Source: a virus. Taken from it: a DNA stretch of 48,990 bases. The translations under genes were made by a program, and so were the position numbers. The notes beneath the pieces were generated by a model. It was not told where the DNA came from. It saw only the letters and a list, made by a program, of their open reading frames with translations, and made no database searches. Position 1 is the first letter of the stretch. Each line of letters starts with the position of its first letter. This document shows positions 23,788 to 31,205 of the stretch, one piece after another. Where the stretch lies: IMG/VR virus record IMGVR_UViG_3300032287_003534, positions 1 to 48,990 of that record; one strand, 5' to 3'.

Positions 23788-24359
23788 GCGCCCTCCACGG
23801 GGCGCCGGCCCTCGATGACCCCAGCGGCAGCGCGCAGGGCGGCGGCACCCCGGCGCACGATGGCACCGCCGTTGATGCGCCCGCGGCCCATGTTCTCGCT
23901 CGCCTCCGCCTCATCGGCGACGAGGTCTTCCGCAGCGGCGAAGCCACGCAGGGCTGCCACGATGGCCGCCCGCTCAGCCGCCGCCCCCTCCGCCCGCGCG
24001 GTGGCCAGCGCGGCCTCGGCGACGTGCGCCCCGTTGTACAGCTCGTGCGCGAGAACGGCGCCGGCCGCGTCGGTGCGGATGAGGGTGCCCATGCACATCA
24101 CGCAGGCGCCATCGGCATCGGGCCCGGCGAAGTGCTCCGGGCCGCAGTGCGGGCAGGCGAGAACCAGCGCGGCCTCGGCGGCCTCGGCGCGGGCGCGGAA
24201 GTCACGCAGCCGCGCCGCGATCATCGGCAGGTCCTCCATCGAGTACAGCTCGGCGGCGGTCTCTTCGGCGCCCGGCGCGGCAGCGATGGCGGCACACTGG
24301 CCAGCAAAGGTGCGGTACTCGCGCAGCATCCCCTGGGCGAAGTCATCAACGGTCGTCAT
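23784..24359 (-). CDS. Coiled-coil protein with a zinc pair
   Basis: A 191-residue protein. ATG at 24359 sits in GGATGACG with the upstream stop. Long Ala/Glu helices (RLRDFRARAEAAEAALVLA and ATARAEGAAAERAAIVAALR) flank a metal-type CPHCGPEH...CVMCMG segment, so two Cys pairs may bind zinc between coiled coils. This layout is common in phage early proteins of unknown role. Confidence 0.5.
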   Translation of the reverse strand: MTTVDDFAQGMLREYRTFAGQCAAIAAAPGAEETAAELYSMEDLPMIAARLRDFRARAEAAEAALVLACPHCGPEHFAGPDADGACVMCMGTLIRTDAAGAVLAHELYNGAHVAEAALATARAEGAAAERAAIVAALRGFAAAEDLVADEAEASENMGRGRINGGAIVRRGAAALRAAAGVIEGRRPVEGA

Positions 24360-24505
24360 CCGCTCACCTCCCACCGCGCCACCGCGCGGCTGCAGCCATT
24401 CGCCAGGGCCAGCGCCCCGGCCGTCGTCACCACCACCGCGCATGCCACCACGGCCCAGCGCAGCGCCCAGAGCAGGCCAGCCTCGTCGTCGGAGAGGGCG
24501 GTCAC
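24356..24505 (-). CDS. Small membrane protein, 49 aa
   Basis: GTG start overlapping the upstream stop and GGAG six bases before it. Residues about 11-36 (LLWALRWAVVACAVVVTTAGALALA) are one membrane helix; the C-terminus is short and charged. Early small membrane proteins may exclude other phages or alter the envelope; inference only. Confidence 0.5.
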   Translation of the reverse strand: MTALSDDEAGLLWALRWAVVACAVVVTTAGALALANGCSRAVARWEVSG

Positions 24506-24687
24506 TCCTCACCCCCAGCGTCCTCGTCGGCGCTCTCGTCGCCGTCGCTGTCGTCGGCGCTGTCGTCCTCGTCGAGCGGTGTGCCGTACTCGTCGCACAG
24601 CGGGCGCCGGGCCGCGGCCCTGCTCTGGCGGGCCTCCCACCACGCGGGCGGGCCGTCGTAGCCCTCGGCGCTGAACACTCGTCCCAT
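24502..24687 (-). CDS. Small protein with acidic tail
   Basis: 61 residues. The N-terminal 30 are mixed (MGRVFSAEGYDGPPAWWEARQ); the C-terminal 25 are almost all Asp/Glu/Ser (DEDDSADDSDGDESADED). DNA-mimic and nucleic-acid-competitor proteins have such tails, but so do many others. Preceded by CTGGAGGACAGC. Confidence 0.45.
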   Translation of the reverse strand: MGRVFSAEGYDGPPAWWEARQSRAAARRPLCDEYGTPLDEDDSADDSDGDESADEDAGGEE

Positions 24688-24747
24688 GCTGTCCTCCAGG
24701 TGGCACCTCTCACGGCGGGCGCCGGGCCGGTGGTGGTGGGGCAGGGC

Positions 24748-24933
24748 TCAGACGATCTTGACGTCCAGCCGCTCGCAAGCGTCGTACACGGGCAGCACGT
24801 CGCAGCCGCACTCGTCGGCGATGTCCATCGCCTCGGTAATCGTGATCATGCGCTCGCCGCCGACGCGCTCCCACTCGGCGACGGCGGAGAGGATGGCGGC
24901 GGTGACGGCAGTCTTGGTGGTAGCAGCGTACAT
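24748..24933 (-). CDS. Small early protein of cassette 1
   Basis: A 61-residue protein, ATG at 24933 behind ACAGGAGCCGACC. N-terminal helix (MYAATTKTAVTAAILSAVAEWERV), then acidic beta/alpha (CGCDVLPVYDACERLDVKIV). Its first codons and leader match the start of the gene at 32960 at nucleotide level, indicating a duplicated module. It is transcribed from the tripartite promoter at 24987-25046. Function unknown. Confidence 0.6.
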   Translation of the reverse strand: MYAATTKTAVTAAILSAVAEWERVGGERMITITEAMDIADECGCDVLPVYDACERLDVKIV

Positions 24934-24986
24934 GGTCGGCTCCTGTCGGTGGGGCGCCGGCGGACTCAGCGCCGCCGGACACACAG

Positions 24987-25046
24987 AGCCTATGCGACCA
25001 CGTATGGACGTGCAATAGCCGCCGCACACTTTCAGCTAAGAAAGTT
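24987..25046 (-). promoter_or_regulatory. Tripartite early promoter, copy 1
   Basis: Read on the minus strand: ACTTTCTT (25045-25038), 18 bp, GCTATTGCAC with -35 TTGCAC (25015-25010), 17 bp, -10 TAGGCT (24992-24987). Predicted start near 24980. The leader contains a CCGGCGG/CCGCCGG hairpin with a CGCTGAGT loop before the ribosome site. The upstream box overlaps the last codons of the preceding gene. Confidence 0.75.
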
Positions 25047-25593
25047 TCTGCGCCCCGAGATCACGCTTCCGCACGTCGATCACGGCGAGCCCCGTCCTGG
25101 CGATCACCGCCTCGACCGCCGGCGTGGGCCACCCGTGCGGCTGGGGGCAGGACTTGCGCAGGTGCTCGGCGATGACCTCGGCCTGGGCGCCCTGCCGCAT
25201 CCAGAACCTCGCGACCTTGACGGGATCGGCGACAGTGCCGTAGGCGTTGGCCTTCTGCGCGCCGTCGCGGGAGTCGATCAGCGCGTCGGCGGCCTCCCGC
25301 CCGATCCGCCGGGCGACCCGGAGCTGACGGGTGCGGGCGATCACCTGCCGCTCGGACCGGTGCGGCAGCGCTGCGCACAGCTCGGCGATGGGCCGGCCCT
25401 CGAGCGCGTACTCGATGAGCACGGCATCATCGGAGGGGCCCCACAGCGACGGGCGCGGGCCGCCGGCCTTGGAGGCTGCCGCAGCGCGCGTGTGCGGCGG
25501 CGCGGCGTGGTCGGCTGGGGGCTCGCCGGGGGTGCGAGCGTGGGGCGGGATTTTGGTCGGCTTCCCGCGGTAGACCCATGAACTCCTTGGCAT
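25036..25593 (-). CDS. Myb/SANT-like HTH protein, putative regulator
   Basis: A 185-residue protein. Residues about 50-95 read LWGPSDDAVLIEYALEGRPIAELCAALPHRSERQVIARTRQL, a helix-turn-helix of SANT/Myb or GcrA type with the conserved LP-x-RS before the recognition helix. N-terminus is Pro-rich and basic, C-terminus a second helical domain with HLRKSCPQPHGWPTPAVEAVI. A role in transcription or DNA-end recognition is inferred. ATG 25593 behind GGAGGGGTG; overlaps the upstream stop by one base. Confidence 0.6.
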   Translation of the reverse strand: MPRSSWVYRGKPTKIPPHARTPGEPPADHAAPPHTRAAAASKAGGPRPSLWGPSDDAVLIEYALEGRPIAELCAALPHRSERQVIARTRQLRVARRIGREAADALIDSRDGAQKANAYGTVADPVKVARFWMRQGAQAEVIAEHLRKSCPQPHGWPTPAVEAVIARTGLAVIDVRKRDLGAQKLS

Positions 25594-25826
25594 CACCCCT
25601 CCTTCGGCGCCACCGCGCCATATGCCGTCACCACGTCTGCCAAGACCGGAGCACCGCGCCCGCCCTGCCTGTACCGTTCCCGCAGCGCATCAGCCCGCGC
25701 CAGGGCCACCAGCACCGCCCCGGACGCCACCCCGCCGGCCATCGCCGCGACGGTCTGCGCGCGGCGGCGGGCGGCGACGCTGGCCTCGGTGACGACGTCG
25801 TCGCTGCCGTAGCCGGGGGCGGTCAC
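25593..25826 (-). CDS. Small membrane protein, 77 aa
   Basis: GTG start overlapping the upstream stop. Residues about 27-45 (VAAMAGGVASGAVLVALARA) form one membrane helix between basic flanks; the C-terminus is soluble. Unknown function. Confidence 0.5.
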   Translation of the reverse strand: MTAPGYGSDDVVTEASVAARRRAQTVAAMAGGVASGAVLVALARADALRERYRQGGRGAPVLADVVTAYGAVAPKEG

Positions 25827-26182
25827 GATGCACCGCCGGCGGGCAACTCATCAGCTTTGCTTACAGGTTCAACCGGGGCGAGCTTCCGCACGATCTCCTC
25901 GGCGAGATCGAGCCCCCGCAGGCGCCCCGCGCCGTAGTGGTCATCATCCACGAGCCGACTCTCCAGGGCGCTGTATCGCTTGTCAAGGGCTGCGCAGGCA
26001 TCGTCAACCGCCCGGCGGTAGCCGGTGGCCTCGCCCTCGGAGCGGGCCGCGGTGATCATGCCGGCCAGCGCCTCGGCGAGGTCCGCCAGCCCGACCGGCG
26101 TGAATCGCACCGCGCTGACCTCGCCCACGGTGTCGATGCTGATCGCGTCCATAATGGCGCGCAGCGCGTCGTCAGCGTCCAT
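25823..26182 (-). CDS. Unknown helical protein, 119 aa
   Basis: MDADDALRAIMDAISID and on, helical throughout with a Tyr/His-rich DDDHYGAGRLRGLDLAEEIV. ATG shares a base with the ThyX stop (TGATG), so it is translated with thyX. Unrecognised. Confidence 0.55.
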   Translation of the reverse strand: MDADDALRAIMDAISIDTVGEVSAVRFTPVGLADLAEALAGMITAARSEGEATGYRRAVDDACAALDKRYSALESRLVDDDHYGAGRLRGLDLAEEIVRKLAPVEPVSKADELPAGGAS

Positions 26183-27060
26183 CACACACCCCCCTTCGCG
26201 GCCCACGCCGCCGTGATCATCGCCATCGTCTCCCGCCGCTCCCGCTCGGGCAGCGCCCCCAGCGCCCCGGCCAGCGCGTCCGGGTCGAGGCACCCGGCCA
26301 GGGCCCGCCACGCGCTCGCGGACAGGCGCGGGGCGTCGCGGACGTGCTCGACCCAGGCGGCCCACGTCAACGGGAAGGCGTCGGCGACCACCGCCGCGAC
26401 CTGCTCAGCAAGCAGGCGGGTCTCGCGCTGGGCGTCGGGGGCCGTGCGCAGGCGGAGGAAGTGCAAGAGGTTGTGCAGGTCGACCTTCCAGACGAACGAG
26501 GTCATCGTGGCCAGCGGCAGGACGGAGCGGGCCTGCTCGCGGCTCACGCCGATAGCTCGCAGCGACCGGTAGTAGGTCCGCTGGTTCGTGAGCGCGAAGC
26601 GCATCGCCTCCGCTGCGGCCTCGGGCGCCTTGACCACCGCGCCCCGGCCCTGCTTGCTTGCGCCGGGGTCCGGGTCGGCGCAGAGGTCACCCAAGCCCGC
26701 CGCGGGCATGATCTCGGCGTCCGCGGCCGGCTCAGTGTAGCGCAGGCTGCGCTCGTTGACGCTGGCCGTCCGGTGCCGGAGCCACTGCCGGGCCACGAAG
26801 ATCGGGGCCTCGACCTGGAACACCAGCTCGGCCATCTCAAGCGGCGAAGTGTGGCCGTGCCGCACGAGGTAGCCGATCAGCTTCGCGTCGGCATCGGCGC
26901 CGCGGTCGGCGTCCTCGCGGCCGTAGCTGACGCGGGCGGCCCGCGAGATCGAAGCGTCGGTGCCGCAGTAGTCCCGCAGGGTGATCGCGCCGATGTGGGG
27001 TACGGCGCGGCGGACGCCGAGGTGAGCCTCAGCGCCGGGGTTGATGGGGCGGAGGGTCAT
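26182..27060 (-). CDS. thyX: FAD-dependent thymidylate synthase (ThyX)
   Basis: A 292-residue flavoenzyme making dTMP from dUMP with NADPH, FAD and methylene-tetrahydrofolate. The signature RHR-x7-S-x2-R is clear as RHRTASVNERSLRY at residues 95-108. Flanking SPLEMAELVFQVEAPIFVARQWL and the C-terminal nucleotide-binding region (RTYYRSLRAIGVSREQARSVLPLATMTSFVWKVDLHNLLHFL) are also typical. Slightly longer than common ThyX proteins because of an Ala-rich C-terminus. With the dUTPase at 36253 it raises dTTP for phage synthesis. ATG overlaps the upstream stop by one base. Confidence 0.92.
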   Translation of the reverse strand: MTLRPINPGAEAHLGVRRAVPHIGAITLRDYCGTDASISRAARVSYGREDADRGADADAKLIGYLVRHGHTSPLEMAELVFQVEAPIFVARQWLRHRTASVNERSLRYTEPAADAEIMPAAGLGDLCADPDPGASKQGRGAVVKAPEAAAEAMRFALTNQRTYYRSLRAIGVSREQARSVLPLATMTSFVWKVDLHNLLHFLRLRTAPDAQRETRLLAEQVAAVVADAFPLTWAAWVEHVRDAPRLSASAWRALAGCLDPDALAGALGALPERERRETMAMITAAWAAKGGV

Positions 27061-27707
27061 CACAGCACCTTCTTCGCGCACACGGACAGCACCCGCGGGC
27101 TGACCACGATGGGCCGCGGCAGGCCCTCGCATTCGATCAGCAGCCCGGCGGACACATCGTGCCCGTCGTGATGACGGTCGCAGCGGGTGATCACGGTGCC
27201 GGCCGCCTTGCCGCCCCACGTCGGCCAGAGGTGCAAGGCCGCCGCATGGCGCGCCACGTCGTCGGGGTCGTTGACGACGAAGCGGTCACCGGGCGCCCAT
27301 CCGGCGTAGCGGTGGTGAGCGACGGCGTCCGGGGCGAGCAGCGCCTTGGCCCGCAGCGCGTCGAGGTGCGCGGCCTCTTCGCGCTCGACGCGGGCGGACT
27401 CGCCACCGGGCGGCTCGGCGAAGTCGCCGGGCTCGGGGAAGGACTCGGCGGGGCACGGCAGGCTTGCAGCCTCGCGCAGCGCGTCGTTGAGCTGGTCGCG
27501 CAGCGCCTCGGCCAGTCGGTAGCCCTCGGGCGTGCCAGGGAACACCAGCGCGCCGGCCGGCCCGCTGTCATCCCAGGCGATGACCGGCACGCGGTCACCC
27601 AAGATGGCGCGGGCGACGGTGGCAAGGATTGGCACCAGCGGCGCCATCTCGAACACAAGCGACCACGTCGGGGCCAGGTCAATCGACCGAATCAAGACAC
27701 GCTCCAT
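27060..27707 (-). CDS. Unknown protein upstream of thyX, 215 aa
   Basis: Reads MERVLIRSIDLAPTWSLVFEMAPLVPILATVARAIL, which matches in style many phage proteins starting SIDLAPTW. It continues with GYRLAEALRDQLNDALREA and a C-terminal CDRHHDGHDVSAGLL, a possible metal cluster. Function unknown. Ribosome site is GGAGGATGG. The stop is shared with the thyX start. Confidence 0.55.
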   Translation of the reverse strand: MERVLIRSIDLAPTWSLVFEMAPLVPILATVARAILGDRVPVIAWDDSGPAGALVFPGTPEGYRLAEALRDQLNDALREAASLPCPAESFPEPGDFAEPPGGESARVEREEAAHLDALRAKALLAPDAVAHHRYAGWAPGDRFVVNDPDDVARHAAALHLWPTWGGKAAGTVITRCDRHHDGHDVSAGLLIECEGLPRPIVVSPRVLSVCAKKVL

Positions 27708-27817
27708 CCCATCCTCCTATCGGTCGCACTCAGTCACCCGCCGACGTGGCAGGCGTGCACCCCGCGCCGCGGTGGCGGCGGCGACCGTGCGGGGCAGGCC
27801 CCGGAGGGCCGGGTAGG

Positions 27818-28048
27818 TCAGGCGCGGGCAGCCTTGCACCACAGATGCCACTCGCCCAGCGTCAGGTCGAAGCGCTCCATCACAGCATGGATGTTGGCCT
27901 CAATCCGGGCCGACAGGTCCGGCAGGCCGCGGCTGAGTCGGCTGTTGCTGTCCTGGCAGTTCTGGATGGCGATCATGATCTTGAACCCCTCGGAGTGCCG
28001 CTCCGGGGTCATGTGCTCGCGAACAGTCATATCGGCGGTGGCGGTCAT
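27818..28048 (-). CDS. Small early protein of cassette 2
   Basis: A 76-residue protein behind AACGGAGCCGACC or internal GGCGGT, ATG 28048. Residues about 15-70 are helical (FKIMIAIQNCQDSNSRLSRGLPDLSARIEANIHAVMERF). First gene after the tripartite promoter at 28103-28161. Unrecognised. Confidence 0.55.
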   Translation of the reverse strand: MTATADMTVREHMTPERHSEGFKIMIAIQNCQDSNSRLSRGLPDLSARIEANIHAVMERFDLTLGEWHLWCKAARA

Positions 28049-28102
28049 GGTCGGCTCCGTTGTCGGCTGGCGGCTTGCTTGCCGCGCCCTTCCGACACAC
28101 AG

Positions 28103-28161
28103 ACTCTATCGGCTCCCGCTGTAGCGTGCAATAGCTCCTGCGCACATTCACCGCAGAAAGT
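28103..28161 (-). promoter_or_regulatory. Tripartite early promoter, copy 2
   Basis: ACTTTCTG (28161-28154), 18 bp, GCTATTGCAC (-35 at 28131-28126), 17 bp, TAGAGT (28108-28103). Predicted start near 28096. One mismatch in the upstream box. The leader has a GCGGC/GCCGC hairpin instead of the CGCTGAG-loop type. Confidence 0.7.
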
Positions 28162-28176
28162 TACAAACGCCGACCG

Positions 28177-29013
28177 TTACGCCGTTCTCGCCGCCTGCCA
28201 CAGCGCCACCCCGAGCGCCTCGCCGAGATCGACCGGCAGATCGGCACCCGATGACCCGAGCGGCAAGCCGAAGCGCTCAAGCAGCCCCATCGGCCACCCG
28301 CCGGCGAGCTGCGCCCCGAGGGCGCTGGGGCACGGCTTGACGTCACCGGCGGCGCTCCGCTTGCGGCGTTGGCTCGGGTGAGGAGCGGCCACGGCGCGCC
28401 ACTCTGCGGGCGCGGGCCGACCGAGCGGCGCGCTGATCACGTCGGTGATCGGCCCGGCAACCAGCCCGGCGAGCCACGCCACGCCGAGGCCGGCGGCGGC
28501 GAAGCGCCCCGAGAACTGCCGCTCGCAGGCGGCGTGGATCGGTAGGGCGGGCGCGTCGGGGCCTGTCTCGTCTGCCGCGCTCACGGCGAGGATCGCGAGC
28601 GTGACGCCGATGCTGTGCAGGCGGATCGGCGCGCCGGCGGGCCGCGGCCACCACGTCGGCTCGTACACGGTCCCGGCCTTGCGCTGGCGCTCTTGCCAGT
28701 AGACCGCGGCGACCAGCGTCGGCGGGCCTGCCGTGCCGCAGCGCAGGATCACCGCGGCGCCGGTCGCGCCGGGGTCGATGCCGATGACGATGCGCGGGGT
28801 CTGCCCGAACGTCAGCGGGAGCAGGGCTTGCGGCTCGGCCTTCGCGCGGGGCTTGGGCGCACGCTTGGGGCGCGTCGGCTTGGCGGTCGGGGGCGCGTCG
28901 GCGGGCGCGTCGGGGCCCGGGGCGGCGGCCTTGGGGGCGCGGCGGCGGGCAGGGGCGCGGCGGGGGAGGGCGGCGTCGGGTAGGTCGGTGGGGGTGCGGC
29001 GGCGGCGGGTCAC
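28177..29013 (-). CDS. RuvC-like Holliday junction resolvase
   Basis: A 278-residue protein. Residues 1-65 are a basic, Pro/Ala-rich extension. The catalytic domain begins IVIGIDPGATGAAVI at 75-89, with the first acidic ligand D80 of the RNase H-like fold, and ends LPVDLGEALGVALW where the last acidic residues are expected. It would cut branched DNA made during replication and recombination before packaging. GTG start overlaps the upstream stop (GTGA). Belongs with the exonuclease, annealing protein and SSB of this phage. Confidence 0.75.
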   Translation of the reverse strand: MTRRRRTPTDLPDAALPRRAPARRRAPKAAAPGPDAPADAPPTAKPTRPKRAPKPRAKAEPQALLPLTFGQTPRIVIGIDPGATGAAVILRCGTAGPPTLVAAVYWQERQRKAGTVYEPTWWPRPAGAPIRLHSIGVTLAILAVSAADETGPDAPALPIHAACERQFSGRFAAAGLGVAWLAGLVAGPITDVISAPLGRPAPAEWRAVAAPHPSQRRKRSAAGDVKPCPSALGAQLAGGWPMGLLERFGLPLGSSGADLPVDLGEALGVALWQAARTA

Positions 29014-29462
29014 GGCTCACACACGCCGACCGCGCCCCCGTGTGCGACCATGTGCGCGTCGATCACCGCCCGGACGATCCTGCTCAGCGGCGCGCCGGAC
29101 CGCTCGACGAGGGCGAGGATGTCGGCGCGGTAGTCCTGCCATTCCGGGCCGCCGAGCTGCACAATGTCAATCGGCCGGACCGCTTCGGCCTTGACCCGCA
29201 CCGGCGCGTCGGTCGGTGCCGCGGCCGGGGGCAGGGCGGGCAGGGCGAGGCGGCCGGCGGTGTCGAGGGCCGAGCGGGTCCAGATCGACAGGAGCGCGGC
29301 GGTGCGGCCCGGGAGGGCGCGGTCGGCGGCCAGCGCGTCGAGGTAGGCCACGCGGGCGCGGCCGATCTGGACGGACGTGGCCTGATCGCGACGACGACGG
29401 GCGGTCGGGGTCTCGGGCTCGGCCTCGACGTCGGGCATGGGCAGGTCGATAGGGTCGGTCAT
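29010..29462 (-). CDS. Unknown protein upstream of the resolvase
   Basis: A 150-residue protein. Charged N-terminus, then helical QIGRARVAYLDALAADRALPGRTAALLSIWTRSALDTAGRLAL and a C-terminal VRAVIDAHMVAHGGAVGVCEP. Starts at ATG 29462, sharing one base with the upstream stop. Possible nucleic-acid role from context only. Confidence 0.5.
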   Translation of the reverse strand: MTDPIDLPMPDVEAEPETPTARRRRDQATSVQIGRARVAYLDALAADRALPGRTAALLSIWTRSALDTAGRLALPALPPAAAPTDAPVRVKAEAVRPIDIVQLGGPEWQDYRADILALVERSGAPLSRIVRAVIDAHMVAHGGAVGVCEP

Positions 29463-29827
29463 CACAGCCCCCAGTAGTGCCGCAGCAGCGGCGCGGCGGC
29501 GGGCGCCTGTAGCGCGCAGAGGCCGCCCGGATCGAGGGCGGCGAGGACAGCATCCCGCGCAGCGACGTCATGGAAGTGCCGCGCCCACGCGGGGATCGGC
29601 AGGCCGGCCTTCTTGCGCAGGGCCCGGATCGAGGCGGGCGACGCCCCGATCACGGCGGCGAGCAAGCGGTCAGGCACGCGCCCGGCCAGCGCGGCCAGCG
29701 GGTGCGCGGCGACGCCTCGGGCGGGGCGGGCGGCCTTGGCCTCGGCGCGGCGGGCGCGCTCGGCAGGGTCAAGGGGCGGCCGGCCCATGCGGCGGGGCGC
29801 GGCGGCCGGGTCGGCGGTGGTTGACAT
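29462..29827 (-). CDS. Putative DNA-binding protein with AT-hook-like motif
   Basis: A 121-residue protein. RRMGRPPLDPAERARR near residues 11-26 resembles an AT-hook, and RVPDRLLAAVIGASPASIRALRKKAGL at about 47-73 reads as helix-turn-helix. First gene after its own promoter (29855-29883). ATG 29827 is preferred over upstream codons because GGAGCCCCG precedes it. A transcription regulator of the early block is a reasonable guess. Confidence 0.55.
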   Translation of the reverse strand: MSTTADPAAAPRRMGRPPLDPAERARRAEAKAARPARGVAAHPLAALAGRVPDRLLAAVIGASPASIRALRKKAGLPIPAWARHFHDVAARDAVLAALDPGGLCALQAPAAAPLLRHYWGL

Positions 29828-29854
29828 CGGGGCTCCGGGGACAGGTGCGCCCCG

Positions 29855-29883
29855 AGCGTATCGCACGGGGCGGAGGGGTGCAA
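29855..29883 (-). promoter_or_regulatory. Early promoter without upstream box
   Basis: CTATTGCAC with -35 TTGCAC (29883-29878), 17 bp, -10 TACGCT (29860-29855). Start near 29848, leader about 20 nt. No ACTTTCTT lies upstream, so this copy should not respond to whatever reads that box. Confidence 0.7.
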
Positions 29884-29901
29884 TAGGTGTAGGGGTGGAG
29901 A

Positions 29902-30318
29902 TCAGAACGGGAAGCTAAAGGCTCGCCGGTGCAGCTCGGTCATCATCGCATCGTCGTCGCGGTAGATGGCCCACACCCAGGCGCCCGCCGTCGCATCGGT
30001 GGGCTCGCGGTACTCCTCGCGGATCACGACCTTTTCGACGTCCCAGCCATGCGAGACGACGTGCTCGGCAGTCGTGATCAACTGGGAGACGTCGGGGCGG
30101 GGCGTGCCGCAGACCGGGCGCGAGGTCAGGGCAGCGATATGGCGCAGGGCGGAGAGGATCTGGGCGCGGCCGGTGGCAACCGCCGCGTGCGCTGCGGCGA
30201 GGCCCTCCAGGGTTGGGCCGGTGGTGGCGGCCGTGCCCTCGCCGGTGAGGAGGGCGCGCTCGGCGGCGGTGGTGAGGGCTGCGGTCTGGGCGGCGGCGAT
30301 GCGGTCTGCGAGCGTCAT
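29902..30318 (-). CDS. Unknown protein, 138 aa
   Basis: ATG 30318 overlaps the upstream stop (ATGA); an alternative ATG four codons earlier lacks the coupling. Helical N-terminal 75 residues (DRIAAAQTAALTTAAERALL), then beta-rich WDVEKVVIREEYREPTDATAGAWVWAIYRDDD. No family recognised. Confidence 0.5.
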   Translation of the reverse strand: MTLADRIAAAQTAALTTAAERALLTGEGTAATTGPTLEGLAAAHAAVATGRAQILSALRHIAALTSRPVCGTPRPDVSQLITTAEHVVSHGWDVEKVVIREEYREPTDATAGAWVWAIYRDDDAMMTELHRRAFSFPF

Positions 30319-30539
30319 CGGCCGCACCATCGTGCGACGGCTTCGGAGACGCGCTCAGCGAGGTGGTTGGCCGCCGACGGCCATTCGCTGAAGTTGCGGT
30401 AGTAGCCGTCCACGTCGACGCGCACGGAGCCCTCTTCGGTCCCGATGCCTGCGTCGATGCCGGCGGCTTTGGCGACGCGCAGGGATGCGAGGATGGATGT
30501 GCCGATGTTGTCGTCGGCGTCGTGGTCAAGTGCGGGCAT
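30315..30539 (-). CDS. Unknown small protein, 74 aa
   Basis: ATG 30539 behind ACAGGAGCACCGACC. Acidic N-terminus (MPALDHDADDNIGTSIL), then YYRNFSEWPSAANHLAERVSEAVARW. Similar small phage proteins exist, but I cannot name a family. Confidence 0.55.
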   Translation of the reverse strand: MPALDHDADDNIGTSILASLRVAKAAGIDAGIGTEEGSVRVDVDGYYRNFSEWPSAANHLAERVSEAVARWCGR

Positions 30540-30616
30540 GGTCGGTGCTCCTGTCGGGGCGGGCGCGCCGGAGCCGGGCGGCGCGCGGGGGTCGGCGTCC
30601 TCGGCGCCGGGGCGGG

Positions 30617-30742
30617 CTAGTACCAGCCGCCGTTGCACTCGCAGGTCAGCGCGTTGTCCATGAGGCCGCCGTTGCAAGCGGCGTTCTTGGGCGGGGTGTA
30701 GAGGCCGAGGCTGATCGCCAGGGCCAGGAGGGCGCAGGTCAT
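30617..30742 (-). CDS. 41-residue secreted Cys-rich peptide
   Basis: ATG at 30742 has GGAG seven bases upstream. Residues 1-16 (MTCALLALAISLGLYT) form a hydrophobic signal-like segment. The rest repeats CNGG twice, as CNGGLMDNALTCECNGGWY, giving three further cysteines in an EGF-like spacing and an aromatic end. The product could be exported to the periplasm or anchored in the membrane. Too short for routine gene calling. Function unknown. Confidence 0.55.
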   Translation of the reverse strand: MTCALLALAISLGLYTPPKNAACNGGLMDNALTCECNGGWY

Positions 30743-30809
30743 GGGGGCTCCAGAGCGCGCCGAGGTCCCGGTCGGCGCGGGGTGGGTGGCCGCCGGGGCG
30801 GCGGGGAGG

Positions 30810-31067
30810 TCAGATCACCGTGTAGAAGTCCATTGCGGCCCCATCTTCGTCGGCCGGGTAGCGATCGGACGGGGCGAGCTTGGAGGACAGGTGCGCCGCA
30901 ACGAACGCCTGCAGGCGGTCAAGGTCCGCAGCGTCACCCTCGGCAGCGAGGAACAGCCCGCGAGAGATGTTTGACTCAACCTCGATGGTCAGGTTGGCGC
31001 CGATCTCGCGGTTGATGACGGCGACGATCTGCGAAGCGATCAGGGCGAGGGCTGCGGTGCGGTTCAT
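30810..31067 (-). CDS. Small early protein of cassette 3
   Basis: An 85-residue protein, ATG 31067 behind CGGAGCCGACC. N-terminal helix MNRTAALALIASQIVAVINREI, then ANLTIEVESNISRGLFLAAEGDAADLDRLQAFVAAHL. First gene after the tripartite promoter at 31123-31181. Unknown function. Confidence 0.6.
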   Translation of the reverse strand: MNRTAALALIASQIVAVINREIGANLTIEVESNISRGLFLAAEGDAADLDRLQAFVAAHLSSKLAPSDRYPADEDGAAMDFYTVI

Positions 31068-31122
31068 GGTCGGCTCCGTTCGGTTCGTGGGCGCCGGAGG
31101 TCTCAGCGCCCCCGACACACAC

Positions 31123-31181
31123 AGCCTATAGGACCGGGCTACAGCGTGCAATAGCCGGCGCACACATTCTGCAAAGAAAGT
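31123..31181 (-). promoter_or_regulatory. Tripartite early promoter, copy 3
   Basis: ACTTTCTT (31181-31174), 18 bp, GCTATTGCAC (-35 at 31151-31146), 17 bp, TAGGCT (31128-31123). Start near 31116. The leader carries GGGCGC/GCGCCC around a TGAGACC loop, followed by CGGAGCCGACCATG. Confidence 0.75.
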
Positions 31182-31205
31182 CCAGAAGGCGCGCGCCGAC
31201 GTGCA

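Noticed and set aside
23122-25581. Long plus-strand open frame across the early block
   Set aside because: The minus strand here has nine genes with systematic four-base overlaps, ribosome sites and a mapped promoter. The plus frame is low-complexity Arg/Ala/Pro, a high-GC shadow.
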